From: Streptomyces sclerotialus
Lineage (GTDB): Bacteria; Actinomycetota; Actinomycetes; Streptomycetales; Streptomycetaceae
Length of the DNA: 64,000 bases
Assembly: GCF_040907265.1 (NCBI RefSeq)
Contig: NZ_JBFOHP010000002.1
Location: 2,690,501-2,754,500, forward strand
Direction: 5' to 3'
How positions within the stretch are numbered: the stretch's first letter is position 1; every line of letters starts with the position of its first letter. Below the pieces are notes generated by a model that was given only the letters and a program-made list of their open reading frames with translations, did no database searches and was not told the DNA's origin. Positions 17,134-25,675 of this stretch are shown one piece after another. A program made the translations under genes and the position numbers.

Positions 17134-18492
17134 TCAGGTCAGGGTGCGGCCGACGCGGGGGGCGGCCGCCGGGGTGGGGGCCGCGGCGGGCCGGTGGGCG
17201 GCGCGGGCCGCGATGGCCTCGCGGTAGCGCTCGGCCGTGCCGATGGCCGCCTGCCGCCAGGTGAAGCGGGCGAGGACCCGCTCGCGGCCCGCGGCGCCGA
17301 GCCGGCTGCGCAGGTCCGTGTCGCCCAGCAGGCGGTTGAGGCCCGCGGCGAGGGCTTCCGCGTCGCCCGGCGGCACGGCGAGGCAGGTCTCGCCGTCGGG
17401 CCCGGCGACCTCGGGAATGGCGCCGCCGGTGGTGGCCAGCAGCGGCGTGCCGGTGGCCATGGCCTCGGCGGCCGGCAGCGAGAAGCCTTCGTAGAGGGAG
17501 GGCACACAGGCGACCTGGGCGCTGCGCACCAGGTCGACCAGCTCGGCGTCGCTGATGCCCTTGACGAACTCGACGGCGCTGCCGAGCCCGTACCGCTCGA
17601 TGGCGGCGGCGACCGGCCCGTCGTCGGCGCGCTTGCCGACCACGACGAGGTGCGCCTCGGGGTTCTCGGTGCGGACCTTGGCGAGCGCCTCGACCAGGTG
17701 GATCAGGCCCTTGAGCGGTACGTCGGCGCTGGAGGTGGTGACGATGCGGCCCGGGACCTCGGGGACCGAGGGGTCGGGCGAGAAGAGGTCGGTGTCGGCA
17801 CCGATGTGCACGACGTGGATGCGGTCCTGACGGACGCCCAGGTGGTCGGTGATCTCCTGGCGGGAGGAGCCGGAGACGGTGAGGACCGAGGGCAGCCGGC
17901 GGGCGACCCGCTTCTGCATACGGGTGAAGCCGTACCAGCGGCGGACCGAGGCGCGCCGCTTCCAGCCGTCGGCGGCGTCGAGGTCGAGCTGCCGGTCGAC
18001 GGTGATGGGGTGGTGGATCGTGGTGACCAGCGGCGCGCCGAGGTCGCCGAGCAGACCGTAGCCGAGCGTCTGGTTGTCGTGGATCACGTCGAAGTCGCCG
18101 CGGCGAGCGGTGAGATGGCGGCGCGCCCGCAGGGAGAAGGTGAGCGGCTCGGGGAAGCCGCCGGTCCACATCGTGCCCACTTCGAGGGCGTCGATCCAGT
18201 CGCGGTACTCGTCGCGTCTCGGGGTGCGGAAGGGGTCCGGCTGCCGGTAGAGGTCGAGGCTGGGCAGCTCGGTCAGGGGCACGCCGCCGTCGAGGACGGG
18301 GTAGGGCTGGGCGCCGATGACCTCGACGGAGTGGCCGAGCCCGGCCAGTTCGCGGGAGAGGTGGCGTACGTAGACGCCCTGGCCGCCGCAGAACGGGTTC
18401 CCTTTGTACGTGAGCAGGGCGATCCGGAGCGGGCGGTCGCCGGTGGCCTCGGCGGGGCGAGCGGCGGCTGCCTGGACGGCCTCAGCGGACAC
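17134..18492 (-). CDS. GT4-family glycosyltransferase
   Basis: This GT-B glycosyltransferase is about 452 residues long. The N-terminal domain starts LRIALLTYKGNPFCGGQGVY; the C-terminal domain has the GT4 donor-site motif VACVPSLYEGFSLPAAEAMA with the EX7E pair, plus TTGGAIPEVAGPDGE. A DNQTLGYGLL and TIHHPITVDRQ region contacts the acceptor. The GTG at 18492 follows AGAGGGG; another GTG at 18510 would add six residues. It heads a three-gene operon with a methyltransferase and a toroid protein and is divergent from the KstR-like regulator, with one KstR-type box between them. Confidence 0.88.
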   Translation of the reverse strand: MSAEAVQAAAARPAEATGDRPLRIALLTYKGNPFCGGQGVYVRHLSRELAGLGHSVEVIGAQPYPVLDGGVPLTELPSLDLYRQPDPFRTPRRDEYRDWIDALEVGTMWTGGFPEPLTFSLRARRHLTARRGDFDVIHDNQTLGYGLLGDLGAPLVTTIHHPITVDRQLDLDAADGWKRRASVRRWYGFTRMQKRVARRLPSVLTVSGSSRQEITDHLGVRQDRIHVVHIGADTDLFSPDPSVPEVPGRIVTTSSADVPLKGLIHLVEALAKVRTENPEAHLVVVGKRADDGPVAAAIERYGLGSAVEFVKGISDAELVDLVRSAQVACVPSLYEGFSLPAAEAMATGTPLLATTGGAIPEVAGPDGETCLAVPPGDAEALAAGLNRLLGDTDLRSRLGAAGRERVLARFTWRQAAIGTAERYREAIAARAAHRPAAAPTPAAAPRVGRTLT

Positions 18493-18546
18493 TCTCGGCC
18501 CCTCTCTCACTGGACTTTCGCCGGAGCGTAACCGCTGGCGCTAATC

Positions 18547-18573
18547 TAGAACAAGTTACAGAACCGATCGGTT
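18547..18573. promoter_or_regulatory. KstR-type operator plus adjacent palindrome in the kstR promoter
   Basis: TAGAACAAGTTACA (18547-18560) fits TNNAACNNGTTNNA. Two bases later a perfect 12-bp palindrome AACCGATCGGTT occupies 18562-18573. The pair lies in the 238-bp divergent region between the glycosyltransferase gene and the KstR-like repressor, consistent with autoregulation and possible control of the operon on the other side. Confidence 0.6.
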
Positions 18574-18730
18574 ACCGACGAGTTCACCAGGCTCGAATCT
18601 ACCGGCCGGAGACTCGGCGAAAAGAGCCGCACCAGGTGATTCGCGCCACGACCCACCCCCTGCCATGCTGAGCCGATCAGCAGCTCGACAAGACCCCGCA
18701 GCACGGACGGACCGCCACGGAATGGGACAC

Positions 18731-19354
18731 ATGACTTCCGAACACCGGCCGGCGCTTCCTGCCAGTCCCGCGCTGACCGAGCGCCAGGAGGCGCGCCGAC
18801 GCCGGATCCTGCACGCCAGCGCGCAGCTGGCCGGCCGCGGCGGCTTCGACGCCGTGCAGATGCGCGAGGTCGCGGAGCTGTCGAACGTCGCCCTGGGGAC
18901 GCTGTACCGCTACTTCCCTTCCAAGGTCCATCTGCTGGTGGCGACCATGCAGGACCAGTTGCAGCACATGCACGCGACGTTGCGCAAACGGCCGCCGACG
19001 GAGAGTGATCCCGGGGCGCGGGTGGCCCAGACGCTGATGCGGGCCTTCCGCGCGATGCAGCGCGAACCGCACCTCGCGGACGCGATGGTGCGCGCGCTCA
19101 CCTTCGCCGACCGGTCGGTGAGTCCCGAGGTGGACACCGTCTCCCGGCTGACGACGGCGATCATCCTGGACGCGATGGAGCTGGATTCCGCCGCCACTCC
19201 CGAGCAGCTCTCGGCCGTGCGGGTCATCGAGCACACCTGGCACTCCGCGCTCATCACCTGGCTGTCCGGGCGGGCTTCGATTGCGCAAGTGAAGATCGAC
19301 ATCGAGACGGTGTGCCGGCTTGTCGAGCTGACCTCGCCCCAGCGCCCGGAATAG
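18731..19354 (+). CDS. kstR: TetR-family repressor, KstR homologue
   Basis: This 207-residue regulator has an N-terminal helix-turn-helix strikingly like mycobacterial KstR: RRRRILHASAQLAGRGGFDA, VQMREVAELSNVALGTLYR and YFPSKVHLLVATMQDQL. The effector domain matches as well (AMQREPHLADAMVRALTFAD, WHSALITWLSGRASIAQVKI). KstR represses sterol and lipid catabolism genes and is released by acyl-CoA-type ligands. ATGs at 18665, 18722 and 18731 are in frame; 18731 (MTSEHRPALPASPALTERQ) best matches the family length. Four sites fitting the KstR consensus occur in this window, including one in its own promoter. Confidence 0.85.
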   Translation: MTSEHRPALPASPALTERQEARRRRILHASAQLAGRGGFDAVQMREVAELSNVALGTLYRYFPSKVHLLVATMQDQLQHMHATLRKRPPTESDPGARVAQTLMRAFRAMQREPHLADAMVRALTFADRSVSPEVDTVSRLTTAIILDAMELDSAATPEQLSAVRVIEHTWHSALITWLSGRASIAQVKIDIETVCRLVELTSPQRPE

Positions 19355-19555
19355 CCCGCTTCCTCCCGGCACGTCTGCTTCCGCGCCTCACGGTTCGCCC
19401 CGTCACGGAGTGCATACATGCATCTTGCCGTGCACCCGTGCGCCCCCTTGCCCCCTCTTGGCCTGATCTGCGGCCCCACGGCGCGGCCATTACAGGTATG
19501 AATTCGGGGTGGCTGACAAATATGCCGGTACACGGGGGTCTGGAGGGGGACTGAA

Positions 19556-20521
19556 GTGATCCGGGTACTGCTGGTGCACGACGTCTGTCTGTTCCGATGG
19601 GCGCTGGCCGAAGTGCTCAGCAGGGAAAACGACATAGAGGTGGCGGTGTCCACGCCGGACGGCGCGGCGAGCCGGGTGCGCGCGTTGCAGCCGGACGTCT
19701 GTGTGGTCGATGTGGACTCCGCCGTGCCGATCGGACTGAATGCGTTGCGAAAGCTATCGGACAGCGGGGTGGCGCCTGCGGCACATGCCGAAGGTACTTC
19801 TCCGAGAGAGGACCCCGGCTGGGGTGACGGTGCGTATCGGAATCACGACACGTACCGGAGCGCCCGAGGGGCGAGAACGGCGGCCGGGACACACGGCGCC
19901 GCGGTGAACGGCAGAGGGGGGAACGGCAGGACGCCCCCGGCGGGCGGCACGCAGACCGTGACGGACACGCACGGGACCCACGCCGCCCCGGCACGCGCCG
20001 CGGGCCGCATCGCGCACATCCCGCAGCAGACCACCAGATGCCGGGAGCACCCGGCGCACGGCGGGGCGGAGACCGCGCCGTGCGGGGCGGAGTGCACGCC
20101 CGGTGGCGGCCGGGAGGGCGCGGCCGCGCCGCGCCGGGGCCCCGCGCTGCTGGTACTGGGCTCGGCCGGCCGGCCGGGGCCGCTGCGCCGGGCCTTCGAG
20201 GCCGACGCGCTCGGCTTCGTCGACAAGGAGGGCTCGCCCCGGCAGCTGGCCGCCGGCATCCGGCAGGTCGCGGCGGGCAAGCGCTTCATCGACGGCTCGC
20301 TCGGCTTCGGCTTCCTCCAGGCCGCCGAAATGCCGCTGACGCAGCGGGAGCTGAGCGTGCTCTCGCTCGCCGCCGAGGGCGCCTCGGTCGCCGAGATCGC
20401 CGGCATGCTGCACCTGTCCAACGGGACGGTGCGCAACTACATGTCGGCGATCACCCGCAAGACCGGCGCCCGCAACAGGGTCGACGCCATCCGCATCTCC
20501 CAGGGGGAAGGCTGGCTGTGA
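19556..20521 (+). CDS. ramR: RamR/AmfR-type orphan response regulator with long insertion
   Basis: This is a 321-residue NarL/FixJ-type regulator. The receiver starts MIRVLLVHDVCLFRWALAEV, with the phospho-acceptor Asp in VCVVDVDS and the Lys in LGFVDKEGSP. The HTH (MPLTQRELSVLSLAAEGASV, LHLSNGTVRNYMSAITRK) matches RamR closely. RamR is normally about 200 residues; here about 110 low-complexity residues (roughly 70-185) split the receiver. The GTG start has GGAGGGGGA just upstream. No kinase adjoins it. RamR activates the ramCSAB operon for the SapB aerial-growth peptide. It converges on ramB across a terminator. Confidence 0.88.
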   Translation: MIRVLLVHDVCLFRWALAEVLSRENDIEVAVSTPDGAASRVRALQPDVCVVDVDSAVPIGLNALRKLSDSGVAPAAHAEGTSPREDPGWGDGAYRNHDTYRSARGARTAAGTHGAAVNGRGGNGRTPPAGGTQTVTDTHGTHAAPARAAGRIAHIPQQTTRCREHPAHGGAETAPCGAECTPGGGREGAAAPRRGPALLVLGSAGRPGPLRRAFEADALGFVDKEGSPRQLAAGIRQVAAGKRFIDGSLGFGFLQAAEMPLTQRELSVLSLAAEGASVAEIAGMLHLSNGTVRNYMSAITRKTGARNRVDAIRISQGEGWL

Positions 20522-20538
20522 CCCGTACTCCCGTGGAC

Positions 20539-20576
20539 GGGCCGGGCCGCACCCCGCTCAGGGGGCGGCCCGGCCC
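20539..20576. terminator. Bidirectional hairpin between ramR and ramB
   Basis: Perfect 12-bp arms GGGCCGGGCCGC (20539-20550) and GCGGCCCGGCCC (20565-20576) lie in the 63-bp gap between the convergent genes. Confidence 0.8.
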
Positions 20577-20584
20577 CGGCCCGG

Positions 20585-22834
20585 TCAGCGGGTGAGCGCC
20601 GGGGACGCCGGTTCCGTCCACTCCCCCACCAGGTCGCGGTAGAGCGCGGAGCGCCGCAGCAGATCGCGGTGGCGCCCGCACAGCGCGTACGTACCGTCCA
20701 TCACCAGGACGCGGTCGGCGCGGAGCGCCGAACTGATGCGGTGCGCGACGACGATCAGCGAGCCGCCGGACCGGGCCGCGAAGGCCCGCTCGGCGCGGGC
20801 TTCCGCCGCGGCGTCCAGGTGGCAGCCGGCCTCGTCGAGGATGGCGAGCGGCGCCGGCGCGAGATGCGCGCGGGCCAGGGCGATCAGCTGGCGCTCGCCG
20901 GCCGAGAGCGTGCCGGGCGTGACCCGCGCGCCGAACCCGCCCAGCCGCTGCACCAGTCCGGCGGCGCCCACGGCCACGGCCGAGGCCCGCAGGGCGGCGT
21001 CCGGCACCGCCTCGGGGCGCGGGCAGAGGTACAGCATGTTCTCGCGGAGCGTCCCGGAGAACACATAGGCCTGCTGCGGTACGAGCACGCGCCTGGACCC
21101 CGCGCCGTTCGCGCCCAGCCGGATCTCTCCCCGGTCGGGGACGAGCACCCCCGCGAGCAGCGCCGCGAGGGTCGACTTGCCGATGCCGCTCGGCCCGACG
21201 ACGGCCAGGTGTCCGCCGACCGGCAGGGTCAGCTCCAGCCCCTGCACCACGGGCGTCGCGTGCTCGCCGTACGCGAAGGACACCCCCCGCGCCTCCAGGG
21301 CCAGGCCGCTGCCGGCCGGCGGCGTCGCCCAGGCGGGCAGCGGCTCGGGCGCGCCGTCGGCACCGTCCCCGGAGTACCCGGCCGCCGCCTGCGCGGGCCG
21401 TCCGTCCTGCGCACGGGCCAGCACCGGAAGCCCGCCGGAGAGCGTCAGCCGCTTGGGCGGCAGCGCGTGCCGCGGGCGCTTGGCGTGCCGCCCGCCGCCG
21501 GCCCGGCCGCCGGGGGGAACGGGAACGAGAGCAGGCCGGGGCCGGTCGGCCGGCGGGGCCGGGACGCCCGGTGCCGGGGGCAGCGCGGGCAGGGCGGGCA
21601 CGGGCGGCAGCGCGAGCCTGTCCGGAGCGCCGGCACGGGCGGGGAGCGCGGGGCCCGCGCTGACGGGGAGGCCGGGTCCCGCCGGGCCGGGCGGGCGCGG
21701 GGCCGGCACCGCACCGGCCGCTTCCACCGCCTCGGTGACCTCCGAGGGGCCCGCCGGAGCGGCGCGGCCGGTGCCCGGCGCGTACCGCCCGGTCCCGGTC
21801 AGCCGGCGCAGGACGACGGCCAGCCGGGTGCCGGACGTGCCCAGCCCGTGCAGCAGGGCGTGCAGCGCGGGCAGCAGCGCCTGCGTGAGGTAGGCCAGCG
21901 CGCCGACCAGTGCGCCCGGCGTCACCCCCTGGTCCAGCAGCCAGGGCACGGAGACCAGCAGCAGGACCACCGGCAGCCGCCCGCCCACGCCGAGCGCCAG
22001 GTTCCGGCAGACGCCCCAGCGGGCGAGGGTGCGGGACGCGCGCCACTCGGCGTCGAAGCGCTCCCCCAGCTCGCGCACCACGCGTTCCTCCGCGCCGCCC
22101 GCCGTCACGTCGCGCAGGCCGCCGACCGCCACGCCCACCCCTCGGGCGATGGCCTCGTCGGCCACCAGGTACGTCTCCTGGCCGCGCGCCGTCGGACGCA
22201 GCGTCACGGCGAGGAGCACCAGGCCGAGCACGAGCGGCGGCAGGACGACGAGCAGCAGCACCGGGGCGAGCGTCGCGAGGCCGATCAGGGCGCCGGCGGC
22301 GGTGAAGACGAAGCCCCGGGACACCATCACCAGCGCGCCGAAGGTGTCGCGCGCGATCTCCACCTGGTGCGCGGCGCGGGAGACCGCACCGTGGTCGGCC
22401 TGCCGCAGCGCGCGGGTGACGACCCGTCGGAGCAGCTCGTCGCGGAGCGGTTCGACCAGGTCGGCGACGGAACGGTAGACCCGGCCCGTACCGTACGAGC
22501 CGACCGCGACGGCCAGCGCGGCGGCGGCCAGCCAGCCCAGGCCGACGGTGAGCCGGCCGGCGAGGAAGCCGTCGTCGATCGCCCGGGCCGGCGCGAAGCC
22601 GATCAGGAACGTCTGGGCGGCCTCGGCGACGGACCACGCGGCCAGCCGCGCCACGACGGCCCGCCGCCGCCCCAGGAACTGCCGGGCCCCGTCCCGCAGC
22701 CGTATCCCGCCGTCCGTTCTTGCTCCGCTGCCGTGCACGCCGCTCCCGCTTCCGTTCCCGTCGGCCACCGTCGTCCGTTCCCCTCCCGCTGCGGGCCGCT
22801 CCCCCTGAACGGCCCGCGTGCCGTCCGGCCTCAC
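20585..22834 (-). CDS. ramB: RamB-type ABC transporter (fused TMD-NBD)
   Basis: This 749-residue half-transporter has a membrane domain of about five to six helices (residues 60-330), a 130-residue Pro/Ala/Gly-rich linker (about 350-480) and a nucleotide-binding domain. Walker A is GPSGIGKST, the signature is the variant LSAGERQLIA, Walker B is LAILDEAGCHLD and the H-loop is VVAHRISS. The GTG start overlaps the ramA stop (GTGA). It should pair with RamA as a heterodimeric exporter of the processed lanthipeptide. The long disordered linker is not typical of the family. Confidence 0.88.
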   Translation of the reverse strand: MRPDGTRAVQGERPAAGGERTTVADGNGSGSGVHGSGARTDGGIRLRDGARQFLGRRRAVVARLAAWSVAEAAQTFLIGFAPARAIDDGFLAGRLTVGLGWLAAAALAVAVGSYGTGRVYRSVADLVEPLRDELLRRVVTRALRQADHGAVSRAAHQVEIARDTFGALVMVSRGFVFTAAGALIGLATLAPVLLLVVLPPLVLGLVLLAVTLRPTARGQETYLVADEAIARGVGVAVGGLRDVTAGGAEERVVRELGERFDAEWRASRTLARWGVCRNLALGVGGRLPVVLLLVSVPWLLDQGVTPGALVGALAYLTQALLPALHALLHGLGTSGTRLAVVLRRLTGTGRYAPGTGRAAPAGPSEVTEAVEAAGAVPAPRPPGPAGPGLPVSAGPALPARAGAPDRLALPPVPALPALPPAPGVPAPPADRPRPALVPVPPGGRAGGGRHAKRPRHALPPKRLTLSGGLPVLARAQDGRPAQAAAGYSGDGADGAPEPLPAWATPPAGSGLALEARGVSFAYGEHATPVVQGLELTLPVGGHLAVVGPSGIGKSTLAALLAGVLVPDRGEIRLGANGAGSRRVLVPQQAYVFSGTLRENMLYLCPRPEAVPDAALRASAVAVGAAGLVQRLGGFGARVTPGTLSAGERQLIALARAHLAPAPLAILDEAGCHLDAAAEARAERAFAARSGGSLIVVAHRISSALRADRVLVMDGTYALCGRHRDLLRRSALYRDLVGEWTEPASPALTR

Positions 22835-25359
22835 CGGTCACCCCGCCGGTCCGCCGGGCGCCGGTCACCGAGGGCCACGACGCGCGCCGCGGTCACCTCC
22901 GGGCGCGGGGCCTGCGGCGCCGCGGCCTCCGTGCCGGACCGGGCCTGCGGTGCCGCGGCCTCCTCCGTCCCGGGCCTGGCCTCCGGTGCCCGGCCGGGCA
23001 CCGCCCCGGGGGCCGGCGGCTCGCCCTGTGCGAGCAGGTCCGCCAGCGCCTGGCGGCGGCGCTGCGTGACGGGCATCCCTTCCGGCACCGGTATCCCCTC
23101 CGGTACCGGTCCCGCACCCGCCAGCGGCCTGCGCCGGGGGGCCGGCGCGCTCCCGCCCGCGGCCTGCCGGCCGTGGGCCCAGCTCGGGACGCTCGTGCCG
23201 CCGGGCGCCGACTGCGGCCACTGCGCCTCCACAGGCGTCAGCCCCTCCAGCCGCGCGCCGCCGAGCCGCGGTTCGGGTGCCTCCGCCGCGCCGCGGGCGC
23301 CACGGCCGGGGGCCCCGGCGCCCGGACGGCCGCCGCCGGGGAGGCCACCGTCCGGGGCCCCGCTGCCCGAGGTGCCCGGGGCAGCGGCGCCCGCCCCCTC
23401 CCCCGCCGGCCGGCGGCAGCGCCCCCCGTGGCCGATCGCCCGCCGGGGCCGCGGGCCGCCCGCGCCGGCCGCCGACTTCCCCGCCGTCGGCCCGCTCGCG
23501 CCCGGTTGCCTCGGCTGCCGCTTCCGCACCGGCAGCCTGGCCGTCGTCCGGTCCTCCTCGGCCGACACCGGCACCGTCCAGCTCTCCTGCCGGGCCTCCC
23601 CCGCGGGCGGCGCGGTCTCCTCCGGTCCGAACAGGGCCCGGTAGCCCGGGTCCGCCCAGAGCGTGGCGTGCGGCGCCAGGGCCCGGATGCAGCCCGCGTC
23701 GAGCCAGGCGACCAGGTCGGCGCGGGCCGCGGTGGCGGCACGGTGCGCGATGATCAGGCGCGTCCCGGCACGTACGTCACGCAGCAGCGCGCGGCCGACC
23801 CGGAGTTCGGTGACCGTGTCGAGGCTGGACGTCGCGTCGTCGAGGATCAGCAGCCGCTCGGCGTGCGCGAACGCGCGGGCCAGCCCCAGCCGCTGGATCT
23901 CCCCGCCGGACAGCGGCACGTCGGCGCAGGGCGTGGCGTACCCCTCGGGCAGCCGCCGGATGAAGGAGGCGGCACCCGCCGCGTGGGCCGCCGCCTCCAC
24001 GTCGCCGGGGCCCGGCTCGTACACGCCGTACGCCACGGTGTCGTGGACCGTGTCGCCCAGCAGCGCGGGCCGTGCGAAGGCGTAGCCGACGGAGCGCCGC
24101 AGCGCGTAGTGGCTGAGGTGGCGCAACGGCTCGCCGTCCAGCAGGACTTCACCGGCGTCCGGTTCGGCGAGCCGTCCGGCGACGGCGGCGAGCAGGGACT
24201 TGCCGGTGCCGGAGCGGCCGACGACGGCCATCGTGCAGCCGCCGGGCACGCGCAGGTTGAGGCCGTCCAGGACGGTGTGGCCGGCCTTCCGTACGGTGAT
24301 GTCGCGCAGTTCGAGCGCCCCCGTGCACGCCCCGGCACCCGCTTCCGCGCCCGCGGCCGTGCCCGCCTCCGCCGGCGGGTGCGTCCCCGCGGCCTCCTGG
24401 TCGCCGTACTCGATGGCGGGCAGGTCCTGGAGTTCGGTGAGTCTGCGGGCCGCGGCGCGGCTGTGCACCAGGCCGTTGAGGTGGCCGACGACCGTGCCGA
24501 CGCCCGCCGCGAGCACGGCGTACCGGGCGGCGGCGAGCAGGTCGCCGATGCTGAGCGCGCCGTTCAGCAGCCGCAGTCCGCCGACGGCGAGCACGGCGAT
24601 CTGCACCAGCGGGATCAGCGCGGCGGCCTGGGCGGTGGTCCGGCCCTGCACCCGCCACATGCGGTGGCCCTGGCGGGAGAGGGCCGGCAGGGGCTTGAGG
24701 ATGCGCGCGGCCTCGCGTTCGTGGCTGCCGGCGGCGGCGATGGTGCGGGCGCCGCCGACCGCTTCCAGCAGCCGTGCCGCGATGTCGCCCTGGATCCGCT
24801 GGTACTGCGCCACGCAGTCCCCCGTCTCGCGGACGAAGGCGCGCATCAGCAGCGCCAGCAGGGGCAGTCCGACGACGAAGGCGGCCGCGGTCCACGGGTC
24901 GAGCAGGGCCAGCGCCACCAGCGCGCCGACGGGGGTGAGGGCCGTGGCGGCGGTGGCGGCGAGCGCGGTGGGCGCGGTGCCGGCCGTGGCGGCGTTGCCC
25001 ACGATGCGCGACACCAGGTCGCCGGTCTCGTGGCGGTCGGTGGCGGTGGGCCCGGCGGCCAGCACGCCGCGCAGCGCCCGGCGGCGCAGCCAGACGGTGG
25101 CGCGGGCGTCCGTGGTGCCGGTGAGCAGCCCGTCGAGCGTGCCGAGGAGGACGAGCAGTGCGGTGAGTCCGGCGCAGGCGAACAGCCAGGGCTGGGCGGG
25201 GCGGCCGTCGAGCAGCAGGTCGAGGGTGTGGCCGAGGACGGCCGGGAGGGCGAGACCGACCGCGGCGCCGCCGGTGGTGAGCAGCAGGACTGCCGAGGCC
25301 CGGGGGGCGCTGTGGCGCAGCGCGCCGAGCAGCAGCCGGTCGGCGGGTTTGGCGGTCAC
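22831..25359 (-). CDS. ramA: RamA-type ABC transporter with long C-terminal tail
   Basis: This 842-residue fused transporter has about six N-terminal membrane helices (LLLGALRHSAPRASAVLLL onward), then a nucleotide-binding domain with Walker A GRSGTGKSLL, signature LSGGEIQRLGLA, Walker B LLILDDATSSLD and H-loop IIAHRA. After the NBD a low-complexity tail of about 230 residues rich in Gly/Ala/Pro/Arg follows, which is unusual. The GTG at 25359 has GGGAGGAAG upstream. With RamB it would export the lanthipeptide. It lies downstream of ramC, separated by 316 bp where the precursor gene ramS would be expected. Confidence 0.88.
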   Translation of the reverse strand: MTAKPADRLLLGALRHSAPRASAVLLLTTGGAAVGLALPAVLGHTLDLLLDGRPAQPWLFACAGLTALLVLLGTLDGLLTGTTDARATVWLRRRALRGVLAAGPTATDRHETGDLVSRIVGNAATAGTAPTALAATAATALTPVGALVALALLDPWTAAAFVVGLPLLALLMRAFVRETGDCVAQYQRIQGDIAARLLEAVGGARTIAAAGSHEREAARILKPLPALSRQGHRMWRVQGRTTAQAAALIPLVQIAVLAVGGLRLLNGALSIGDLLAAARYAVLAAGVGTVVGHLNGLVHSRAAARRLTELQDLPAIEYGDQEAAGTHPPAEAGTAAGAEAGAGACTGALELRDITVRKAGHTVLDGLNLRVPGGCTMAVVGRSGTGKSLLAAVAGRLAEPDAGEVLLDGEPLRHLSHYALRRSVGYAFARPALLGDTVHDTVAYGVYEPGPGDVEAAAHAAGAASFIRRLPEGYATPCADVPLSGGEIQRLGLARAFAHAERLLILDDATSSLDTVTELRVGRALLRDVRAGTRLIIAHRAATAARADLVAWLDAGCIRALAPHATLWADPGYRALFGPEETAPPAGEARQESWTVPVSAEEDRTTARLPVRKRQPRQPGASGPTAGKSAAGAGGPRPRRAIGHGGRCRRPAGEGAGAAAPGTSGSGAPDGGLPGGGRPGAGAPGRGARGAAEAPEPRLGGARLEGLTPVEAQWPQSAPGGTSVPSWAHGRQAAGGSAPAPRRRPLAGAGPVPEGIPVPEGMPVTQRRRQALADLLAQGEPPAPGAVPGRAPEARPGTEEAAAPQARSGTEAAAPQAPRPEVTAARVVALGDRRPADRRGDR

Positions 25360-25675
25360 GGTTCTTCCTCCCGGACGAGCGGTTGAGCTGAGCTGAGCTG
25401 ATGAGCTGTACCTGACAGGGCGGTACGCAGGCGTAGGGGTGGAGCGGGGAAATGGTGTGCGTGCGGCTCCTGGGAGCCGCACGCACACCGGTCCGTACCG
25501 GATCGGCCTCGCCGGAGCAGACCGGGCGACAGGGGCGGTGGCCGCGCCGTACCGGACCGGACCTCACGGTCCGGTGCGGGAACGACCGCCTCCCCTGCCG
25601 TCGCCGGCCTGTTATCACCTCACGGTCCCTGGCCGACAGGTTCCGGGACGAACCCGTTCAGGGGCGGTGCGCCGG
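25360..25675 (-). other. Expected ramS position: no precursor gene found
   Basis: In known ram/amf loci the roughly 42-codon lanthipeptide precursor lies between ramC and ramA. Here the 316-bp gap contains no ATG at all on the ramC/ramA strand, and no frame shows a class III leader (LFDLQ-like) followed by a Ser/Cys-rich core. Plus-strand ATGs at 25401 and 25452 give nothing similar. A GAGCT short tandem repeat lies at 25384-25400. The gap retains only a terminator-like hairpin (25454-25489). The precursor has either been lost, diverged beyond recognition, or is encoded elsewhere. Confidence 0.7.
25454..25489. terminator. Perfect 17-bp hairpin between ramC and ramA
   Basis: GGTGTGCGTGCGGCTCC (25454-25470) and GGAGCCGCACGCACACC (25473-25489) are perfectly complementary with a 2-base gap. 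In ram operons a hairpin after the precursor gene limits read-through into the transporter genes; this one is in the matching place. Confidence 0.8.

Noticed and set aside
19419..19502. A 27-codon plus-strand ORF upstream of ramR as a possible precursor peptide
   Set aside because: It has a weak ribosome site but no Ser-rich core and no class III leader, so it was not called ramS.
20669..23644. A 991-codon plus-strand open frame opposite ramB and ramA
   Set aside because: The ABC motifs are clear on the other strand; this frame has no family features and codon bias is that of an antisense frame.
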